A stretch of 26,882 nucleotides of DNA from CAYFVR01 sp046541515 (GTDB taxonomy: Bacteria; Desulfobacterota; Desulfobacteria; Desulfobacterales; Desulfococcaceae): NCBI GenBank assembly GCA_046541515.1, contig JBKHDD010000053.1:1-26882 (forward strand), read 5' to 3'. A program made the position numbers and the translations under genes. Every line of letters begins with the position of its first letter. Positions within the stretch are counted from its first letter, which is position 1. Below are positions 8,686 through 15,179 of the stretch, piece after piece. The notes under the pieces are model-generated. The model did no database searches. It worked only from the letters and a program-made list of their open reading frames with translations, and was not told the origin of the DNA.

Positions 8686-11683
8686 CCCGATCTTCCGCCA
8701 AGGGCGGCTCCCCGTCTTTGTGGGCGATTTTCTCGAATTTAAACACCGCGCCGTCCACTTCCCTGCGCTCGTTCACCACCAGATTGCCGGTGACGCTGAA
8801 GACGGTTTCCCGGCCGCCGTCCAGGTTCACCCGGAGGACGTAGCGCTCGGTTTGCAGGTCGGGATCGTCCAACATCTCCAGCGGGCCGTTGTCCCGGCCC
8901 AGGGCCAGGCCGTCCAGATCCCGAAGCCCCAGTTCCCGAGCGTCCAGGGCGAGTCCCCGAAGATTGCGGCCGCCGGCCTCCAGCAGGACCTCGGCGGCCC
9001 GATTGATGAAGCTGATTTTTCCGTCCCGGTCCACCATCAGGGTCGCGGCGGGGCTGGTTTCCAGGACCCGGCGCAGAAGATCGTACTGCATCCGGAAGGC
9101 AATCTCCGACTGCTTCTGGTCGGTGATGTCCACCAAGGTGATCACCACGCCGCCGCGCCGCTGGTTCTGGTCCAGGTAGGGCAAAATCCGCACCAGATAC
9201 CAGATGTCGCCTTCGCCCCGAATCTCCCGCTCGACCTTTTCGCCGTTCCGAAGAACCGTCCGCACATCGTCCCGGATTTCGTCCAGAACCAGGCCGGAGA
9301 GATCCGACAGCGGGCGGCCCATGTCCTGGCGGAGCAGGTTGACCGTGCGGGTGGCCGCCGGCGTGAATTTCCGGATGCGCAGTTCCTGGTCCAGAAAGAT
9401 GGTGCCGATGTCGGTGCTGCGAAAGAGGTTGTCCATGTCGTTGTTGAGTTCGGTCAGCTCCACGATCTTGGTCTGGTACTCGGCGTTGACGGTGTTGAGC
9501 TCCTCGTTGACCGAATTGAGTTCCTCGTTGGTGCTTTGCAGCTCTTCGTTGGAGGCCAGCAGCTCCTCGTTGGTGGCCTGAAGCTCCTCGTTGGCGGTCT
9601 GGAGTTCCTCGATGGTGGCCTGGAGGTTTTCCCGCGTGAACTGAATCTCCCGCTCCATGTCGATGAGCCGCTGGTCTTTTTCGTTGTCCGGAGAGTAATC
9701 CAGCGCGCCGGGGCGGTCCTTTTCCCCGGCTTCGCCTGACTCGAAGATGACCAGCGCCTTTTTGACCTCCGACCCGTTGACCGACATGGGCGCCACGCGG
9801 ACGGTAATCAGCCGTTCCTCGCCATCGTCTTCCGCGCGGATGTCGCGGTAGACCACCTCCCGGCGATCCTTCACCGCGTTTCGGATGGCGGTGTTGAGCG
9901 CCAGCCCCACCTGCCGGGGCACCATCCGGGTGATGTTGAAGCTGGTTTTGCCGGTGGACAGCCGCAGAAAACCGGCGGGGTCCCCGAAGGTTTCGACGAG
10001 TTCGCCCTCCTCGTTGACGATTACGCACAGGGGCGTCAGCCGATTGATGATCTCTTGGTAATAGCGCTCCTGGGCCTCCAGCTGGCCCCGCAGCCCGGCC
10101 TGGCTCCGTTGGCCGGTGGTTTGCGGGGGGGCGGGCCCGGAGGGCTTTCGGCCGCCGCGCACCCGCAAGGCGCCCTGAATGGGCGGCGGCCCGGTGCCCC
10201 GGTGGGAAAAAATTTTCACCTTGCGGTCCACCGTGACGAACCGGTCGCTCATGTCCCCGACGCTTTCGCTGGTGCCCAGGAACAGATAGCCGCCGTCTTT
10301 GAGGGCGAAATCGAAAATGTGCAGCACGTCCCGCTGCAGGTTGTTCTGCAAATAGATGAGCAGATTCCGGCAGGTGATGAGGTCCAGCTTGGTGAAGGGC
10401 GGGTCTCGCAGCACGTTCTGAATGGCGAAGATGACCTGCTCGCGGACGTGCCGCTTCACGGCGTAGCCGTCTTCCGTCTTGGTGAAAAACCGGTCGAGCA
10501 GGTGGGGGCTGAGGTCGGTGGCGATGCCGGCGGAATAATGGCCCAGGCTGGCCTTTTCGATGGCGTCCTGGTCGATGTCGGTGGCGAACACCTTGATTTC
10601 GTAGTGCTCCCCGATCGCGTCCATGTAGTCCTGCAGAAGGATGGCGATGGTGTAGGCCTCCTCGCCGGTGGAGCAGCCGGCCACCCAGACCCGAATCCGC
10701 TTTTCCTCGCGGTTGTTCTCGAACAGGACCGGAATGATCTTTTCCCGCAGGTAGTCGAAATCGTCCCGGTCCCGGTAAAATTTGGTCACTCCGATGAGCA
10801 GGTCCTTGTACAGGGCCCCGGTTTCCTCCGGGTTCTCGTAGATGTAGGCGAGGTATTCGCTGAGGGTGACGCACTGGACGATGCCCATCCGCCGTTCGAT
10901 GCGGCGGATGATGGTGCTTTGCTTGTAGTAGGTGAAATCCACGCCGGTCTTGCTGCGGAGCATGGCGATGATCTTCGTCATGTCGGTCTCCTCCGAGGCG
11001 ATGGAGGAGGCCTCCCGCCGCTTGCCGGCGATGAGCGGATGGCGGGTGAAGCTCAGCAGGGTTTCGGGCATGTCTCCGGGACGAAGCACGTAGTCCACCA
11101 GCCCGGTCTGGATGGCGCTGCGGGGCATCCCGTCGAACTTGGCGCTCCGCTCGTCCTGGACCATCACCATGCCGCCGGCCTTTTTGATGGCCTGTATCCC
11201 CCGGGTGCCGTCGCTGCCGGTGCCGGAGAGGATGATGCCGATGGCGTTTTCCTCCTGGTCTTCGGCCAGGGAGCAGAAAAAAACGTCGATGGGCAGGTTG
11301 AGGCCCCGGTTGGGCGGCGGATGGATCAGCAGCAGGGAGCCGTTGAAGAGATTGAGATTTTTCTGGGGCGGCGGCAGGTAGATGCAATTGGGGCGGACCG
11401 CGAGGCCGTCGGAAACCGGAAGGATTTCCATGTCGGTATGCTTGGCCAGCAGCTCGCCCATCAGGCTTTTGTGGTCCGGGGACAAATGCTGGACCACCAC
11501 GAAGGCCATGCCGCCGTCGGAGGGCATGGTCTCGAAAAAATTGATCAGCGCCTCCAGCCCGCCCGCGGAGGCGCCCACGCCGACAATGTGAAAATCATGA
11601 TCCATCGCTTCCCCCTTCTCCGGGGGGAATTGGTTGGATGTGTCCGCGCCGGGCGCGGCGGCGGCTTCCTTGGATTCCGTCAT
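8678..11683 (-). CDS. CheB-CheR fusion with coiled coil and PAS domains
   Basis: A 1001-residue soluble fusion. The CheB methylesterase domain (about 30-220) has the catalytic triad S39 (GASAGG), H66 (VQHLSPDH) and D158 (SGTGSDG), but no N-terminal receiver. The CheR methyltransferase domain (about 235-500) has the S-adenosylmethionine loop GCSTGEEAY (336-344), ATDIDQDAI and LITCRNLLIYL. A PAS-like segment (about 540-650), a heptad coiled coil (about 680-750), a PAS_10-like domain (755-860) and a final PAS (875-985) follow. Many relatives continue into a histidine kinase; this one stops, and kinases are encoded next to it. The ATG at 11683 has a weak AGGA. An internal ATG at 11605, with GGAGAAGGGGGAAG before it, would still give a complete CheB domain. 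The 76-bp gap to the upstream kinase gene holds a perfect 6-bp hairpin (11724-11741). The methylated target is unknown; no chemoreceptor gene is in view. Confidence 0.9.
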   Translation of the reverse strand: MTESKEAAAAPGADTSNQFPPEKGEAMDHDFHIVGVGASAGGLEALINFFETMPSDGGMAFVVVQHLSPDHKSLMGELLAKHTDMEILPVSDGLAVRPNCIYLPPPQKNLNLFNGSLLLIHPPPNRGLNLPIDVFFCSLAEDQEENAIGIILSGTGSDGTRGIQAIKKAGGMVMVQDERSAKFDGMPRSAIQTGLVDYVLRPGDMPETLLSFTRHPLIAGKRREASSIASEETDMTKIIAMLRSKTGVDFTYYKQSTIIRRIERRMGIVQCVTLSEYLAYIYENPEETGALYKDLLIGVTKFYRDRDDFDYLREKIIPVLFENNREEKRIRVWVAGCSTGEEAYTIAILLQDYMDAIGEHYEIKVFATDIDQDAIEKASLGHYSAGIATDLSPHLLDRFFTKTEDGYAVKRHVREQVIFAIQNVLRDPPFTKLDLITCRNLLIYLQNNLQRDVLHIFDFALKDGGYLFLGTSESVGDMSDRFVTVDRKVKIFSHRGTGPPPIQGALRVRGGRKPSGPAPPQTTGQRSQAGLRGQLEAQERYYQEIINRLTPLCVIVNEEGELVETFGDPAGFLRLSTGKTSFNITRMVPRQVGLALNTAIRNAVKDRREVVYRDIRAEDDGEERLITVRVAPMSVNGSEVKKALVIFESGEAGEKDRPGALDYSPDNEKDQRLIDMEREIQFTRENLQATIEELQTANEELQATNEELLASNEELQSTNEELNSVNEELNTVNAEYQTKIVELTELNNDMDNLFRSTDIGTIFLDQELRIRKFTPAATRTVNLLRQDMGRPLSDLSGLVLDEIRDDVRTVLRNGEKVEREIRGEGDIWYLVRILPYLDQNQRRGGVVITLVDITDQKQSEIAFRMQYDLLRRVLETSPAATLMVDRDGKISFINRAAEVLLEAGGRNLRGLALDARELGLRDLDGLALGRDNGPLEMLDDPDLQTERYVLRVNLDGGRETVFSVTGNLVVNERREVDGAVFKFEKIAHKDGEPPLAEDRDE
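9485..9610 (-). repeat. Six tandem heptads in the CheB-CheR protein linker
   Basis: Six consecutive seven-residue units (EELQTAN, EELQATN, EELLASN, EELQSTN, EELNSVN, EELNTVN) at residues 692-733 appear in the DNA as a degenerate 21-bp tandem repeat. They form an ideal coiled-coil rod between the methyltransferase and the PAS domains. Long EELQ-type coils of this kind are characteristic of CheB-CheR-PAS proteins. The near-identity of the units also makes the stretch a possible site of slipped-strand length change. Confidence 0.85.
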
Positions 11684-11759
11684 GTGCCTGTCCTGTCCAG
11701 GGTGCGGGTCTCGAGGAACCACGCGGCGGGCAACGCCGCCGGTCCAGGGGTTTCCATGG

Positions 11760-14387
11760 TCAAGCCGGAACCGCGCCGTTTCCGCCGGCCCGGGGAGGAC
11801 GCTCCGCCGCCCGGGCGAGCGCCTTTCGGATCGACCGGGAGAGATCGGAACGGAGCACCGGCTTTTTCAGACAGTCGGACAAGCCCAGCGCCTCCGCCCG
11901 TTCGTCGGTGAGCAATTCGCTGAAGCCGCTGAGGAGAATCACCGGAAGATCCGGGCGGATTTCCCGCATCCGGCGGGTGAGCTGGTCCCCCCGCAGCCCC
12001 GGCATGGTCATGTCCACGATCATCAGATCGAACCGGTCCGGCGCGGCCTGAAAATCGTCCAGGGCCTTAAGGCTTTGATTCCGGACGGTCACGACATAGC
12101 CCAGCCCTTCCAGCATTCGGCGAATCATCTCGGTGATCGCGGCTTCGTCGTCCACCACCAGGATGTGTTCGCCGCCGCCGGGCTCGGGCGCTTCGGAGCG
12201 CTCGTACGGCCCGTCTCCGCCGTCGGTGCGAGGCAGATAAATCCGGAAGGTGGCGCCCCGGCCCGGCGCCGTGTCCATTTCGATATGGCCGTGGCAGCTT
12301 TGCACCACGCCGTGGACCACCGAAAGGCCCAGCCCGGTGCCCTGGCCGGGTCCTTTGGTGGTAAAATAGGGATCGAAGGCCCGGGTCCGCACCTCCGGCC
12401 CCATGCCGCTTCCGGTGTCGGCGATGGTCAGCAGCACGTATCGTCCCTCCCGAAGTCCCGGCCGGGACTCCGCCGCCGTGATCCGCCGGTTTTCCAGCGC
12501 CACCGTCAGCACGCCGCCGTTTTCCGCCATGGCGTGGTAGGCGTTGGTGATCAGGTTCATCACCACCGAATGAATCTGGGTGGGATCGGCCAGAATCGAT
12601 CCGCAGTCGGGGGCGATTTGGCGGCGGACCTCGATGGTGGTGGGCAGGGTGGACCGGATCAGCTTCAGCACTTCCTTGAGGATGGCCTGCACCCGGAGGG
12701 GGCGCCGCTCCCCCTCGGTCTGGCGGCTGAAGGTGAGGATCTGCATCACCAGATCCTGGGCCCGGCTGGCCCCCTTGAGGATTTGGGACAAGAACTGCCG
12801 ATGGGGATGATCGGGGGCGGTGTCGTCCAGCGCCATTTCGGCGTAGCCGATGATGGGAAACAGGATGTTGTTGAAATCGTGGGCGATGCCGCCGGCCAGC
12901 GCGCCGATGGCCTCCAGTTTCTGGGACTGCTGAAGTTGCTGAAGCAGGTCGGCCCGCTCCCGCTCGAATTGGCTGCGCTGCAACGCGAGGGCGTACGATT
13001 CCCCCAGCTGAATCGTCGCCTCCAGGTCGGCGTCGGTGTAGGGCCGATTGGAATTGGCCAGGCCGATCAGGCCCGCCGGCCGGTCCGCCACCGCCACCGG
13101 AACCGCCAGAAACCGTTCGATGGGCAGATGGCCGGGCGGCAGACCGCCCCGGGCCGGGCGCCGGTTCGGATCGTTGACGAAAAAGGGAGACATCGTGTTC
13201 AGGGCATGGCCCCACATTCCCGGATAGCGGCCGTCGGGTCCCGGGGAAAAGACCACGCCGGCGTCGGGAATCCGGCACTCGCCCGCGAGCATGTCGGTCA
13301 ACGTGTGGCTGATCATATTCCCGGTGTCCGGGTCCGCCGCGGCCACGAAGCCGTGCGGACTTTCCGTCAGGCTTTTCGCGTGGTCCAGGATCAGGCGCGC
13401 CACATCCGCCACCGAAAAATCGGTGGAAAGCAGCCCTTCGGAAAGTTCCGCGACCGCCCGATTGACCCGCAGCTCCCATTGAAGCTGCCGCTCGGCCTCC
13501 TTGCGGGAGGTGATTTCGACGCCGGCATGGACAATGCCGATGATTTCGCCGGCGCCGTTGCGCACGGGGTTTCCGCGGGTCAAAAAAGTCCGACCGTCGA
13601 AAAGCGTGATCTCCTTTTCCTCGAACCGGCCGCTGCGCAACGAGTGGGAGGCGGCGCAATCGTGGCAGGGTCGATTCAGTTGCCGGACCACGCGATAGCA
13701 GGGCTTCCCGATCAGCGCGTCCCGCGTGGTGTTGAATTTCTCCGCCATGGCGGTGTTGCACCAGCGAATGCGCTGATTTCGATCCAGAAAGGCCACAAAC
13801 ACGTCCCCCAGGCCGTTTAAAATCGCCTCTTTTTCCCGCTCCGCCCGGGCCAGGGCCTCCTCCATCGTCTCCCGTTCCGAAAAAGGGTCGGGGGACGAGG
13901 CGGCCGGAACCTCCCCGGCCGGAAGGGAAAGCGCGTATCTGGCGGAATCGCCGTTGCCGCTGGAAAGCGCGGTCAGCGTCAGTTCCGGAAAAAATGTGGA
14001 GGCGACGGGGGCGGGCAGCCGGACGAAACCGGCGTCGGCGTTCCGAATATGGGAAAGGCCGCGACTCAACAACCGGCGTTCGGGCGCCGAAAGAATCGCC
14101 GAAATCGGGTTTCCCACCGCCTCCTGGGCGGAAAGATGAAACCGGCGCGCGGCGGAACGACTCCACAGTTGGACCCGCGCCTGGGCGTCCAGGATGAGAA
14201 GCGGTTCCGCCGGCCCCGAGGGAGGCGAAGCGGATCGGGGATCGTGCGGGGTTTCCGATCCGAATCCGGTTCGGGACGAGGGTCGGCGGATTTGGGGGAA
14301 AGACCGGCCGCCGCGAACCCGACGAACGGCAACCCCTTGGCGACGAAGCGACGAATGGCGGGAACGGCGGATGCGGTACCGTTTCAT
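11760..14387 (-). CDS. PAS-PAS-GAF hybrid histidine kinase with receiver
   Basis: An 875-residue soluble hybrid kinase and the first gene of the seven-gene cluster. After a very basic N-terminus (MKRYRIRRSRHSSLRRQ) come a PAS domain (about 60-150), a second PAS (185-295), a GAF domain (305-475), HisKA with H503 in GGIAHDFNNILFP, HATPase_c with N-box NLITNAYHAM, ADTGSGMG, YFTTKGPGQGTGLGLSV, and a receiver (740-860) with D792 in IVDMTMPGLRG. The second PAS carries cysteines 230, 241 and 244 in a C-x10-C-x2-C arrangement that might bind metal or sense redox state; this is inference. The start is the ATG at 14387 with GGAGG 4 nt upstream. A frame 57 codons longer exists but its extra sequence has no Shine-Dalgarno and looks non-coding. 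A 792-bp spacer upstream probably holds the operon promoter. Confidence 0.9.
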   Translation of the reverse strand: MKRYRIRRSRHSSLRRQGVAVRRVRGGRSFPQIRRPSSRTGFGSETPHDPRSASPPSGPAEPLLILDAQARVQLWSRSAARRFHLSAQEAVGNPISAILSAPERRLLSRGLSHIRNADAGFVRLPAPVASTFFPELTLTALSSGNGDSARYALSLPAGEVPAASSPDPFSERETMEEALARAEREKEAILNGLGDVFVAFLDRNQRIRWCNTAMAEKFNTTRDALIGKPCYRVVRQLNRPCHDCAASHSLRSGRFEEKEITLFDGRTFLTRGNPVRNGAGEIIGIVHAGVEITSRKEAERQLQWELRVNRAVAELSEGLLSTDFSVADVARLILDHAKSLTESPHGFVAAADPDTGNMISHTLTDMLAGECRIPDAGVVFSPGPDGRYPGMWGHALNTMSPFFVNDPNRRPARGGLPPGHLPIERFLAVPVAVADRPAGLIGLANSNRPYTDADLEATIQLGESYALALQRSQFERERADLLQQLQQSQKLEAIGALAGGIAHDFNNILFPIIGYAEMALDDTAPDHPHRQFLSQILKGASRAQDLVMQILTFSRQTEGERRPLRVQAILKEVLKLIRSTLPTTIEVRRQIAPDCGSILADPTQIHSVVMNLITNAYHAMAENGGVLTVALENRRITAAESRPGLREGRYVLLTIADTGSGMGPEVRTRAFDPYFTTKGPGQGTGLGLSVVHGVVQSCHGHIEMDTAPGRGATFRIYLPRTDGGDGPYERSEAPEPGGGEHILVVDDEAAITEMIRRMLEGLGYVVTVRNQSLKALDDFQAAPDRFDLMIVDMTMPGLRGDQLTRRMREIRPDLPVILLSGFSELLTDERAEALGLSDCLKKPVLRSDLSRSIRKALARAAERPPRAGGNGAVPA

Positions 14388-14558
14388 AGGCCTCCAAAAA
14401 GGTTGGGCGCGACCCCCGCCGTCAACATTCCCGCCGCCGATCCATCTTTCTTTGGGCCGGCTTTGGGCCGAGTGAAACGGCGGGGGAACACGAAAGGCGG
14501 CAAGCCGCCGGCCGGCGAGGTCGCGCCTCGACGGGCGATGTGGCCCGAAAGCCCGCAC

Positions 14559-14591
14559 CCGGTTTATTTCCGAATTTGGAAAAAAAACCGG
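14559..14591. repeat. 12-bp imperfect inverted repeat (hairpin)
   Basis: CCGGTTT (14559-14565) pairs with AAACCGG (14585-14591) and the inner TTTCC (14567-14571) pairs with GGAAA (14578-14582), leaving the loop GAATTT and a one-against-two-base bulge. It lies about 170 bp upstream of the operon's first ATG. It could act as a leader hairpin, a terminator of a short transcript or a protein site. Confidence 0.6.
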
Positions 14592-15132
14592 CTTCCGGGG
14601 ACTTCACTCCGTCCGATGGCAAAATATCAGAACGAAATCCCGCTTCGCAAGCCAAACCGGTAAACCCCGCGACGAAAATCGGGAATGCCGACGGAAAACG
14701 CCCGATGGGCCTTTTTGACCCACCCCGGGGCCACGCAGGGCCAAAGAGAAGGGAAGCATAACCCCTTGCATCGCCTTTTTCAGGGAAAACCGCCGGGGGA
14801 CGACCGGTACGGGGCCATTGCGCGACGTCGGGGGTCGGCGATGGACCCTCCGGAAGAAAACCGTCAACAATTCTCGTCGGAAAAAATGGGCTTTCCGCCG
14901 AAAAGCGAGAAAGCGGGAGAAAAAAATCTCCAAATTCCGGAGGTCGAAAGTGCCGTGGCGGCTCGGGGAGCGGCACGCGTCAAGTTCCGTTGATTTCATC
15001 CGATACGAAGCAATATCCATGCAAAGCCACGCGTAGCGTTAATATTTTTACCGGATTTTGGACCGTAGGCCAAGCCCTCATTTTCAGAATGGCCAAAAAA
15101 TGTGGTATCCTTCGGCCCCCCACCATGGAACG

Positions 15133-15151
15133 CCGTTTTCGACGAAAACGG
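15133..15151. promoter_or_regulatory. 8-bp perfect inverted repeat before the nuclease-helicase
   Basis: CCGTTTTC and GAAAACGG flank a 3-bp centre (GAC), giving a 19-bp palindrome that ends 28 bp before the helicase start codon. It is not followed by a T-run, so it is not a typical terminator. Its position suits a repressor operator or a leader hairpin that limits translation. Because XPD/DinG-type helicases are often damage-inducible, a LexA-type site is one possibility, but I do not recognise the sequence as a known box. Confidence 0.45.
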
Positions 15152-15179
15152 TCGAATTCCCTTCAGCCAGGAGTCAACA

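Larger units (their letters stand above)
14388..15179. other. 792-bp divergent spacer with hairpins, no credible gene
   Basis: This stretch is more A-rich than its surroundings and separates the kinase operon (minus) from the nuclease-helicase (plus). Short open frames exist on both strands, but none has a convincing ribosome site, a recognisable domain or coding-like bias. Visible structure: a tandem 11-bp repeat (TTTGGGCCGGC/TTTGGGCCGAG, 14451-14472); GGCGG/CCGCC hairpin (14496-14509); a 12-bp imperfect hairpin (14559-14591); ATCGGG paired with CCCGAT followed by TTTTT (14678-14715); GTGCCG paired with CGGCAC (14950-14976). The most A+T-rich part is 15039-15060. I could not assign a clear -35/-10 pair in either direction. 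It could hold a small RNA or a long leader, but nothing proves it. Confidence 0.5.

Noticed and set aside
9485..9610. Short tandem array as a CRISPR-like repeat
   Set aside because: The 21-bp units are in frame, contiguous and encode coiled-coil heptads; there are no spacers.
14422..14976. A 184-residue proline- and phenylalanine-rich minus-strand frame in the big spacer
   Set aside because: No ribosome site, no domain, and composition explained by base bias; the region has hairpins instead.
14970..15065. c-di-GMP-I (GEMM) riboswitch, suggested by GCAAAGCCACG near 15020
   Set aside because: Only this short core fits; the partner GGCAAACC/GAAA segment and the downstream receptor helix are missing.
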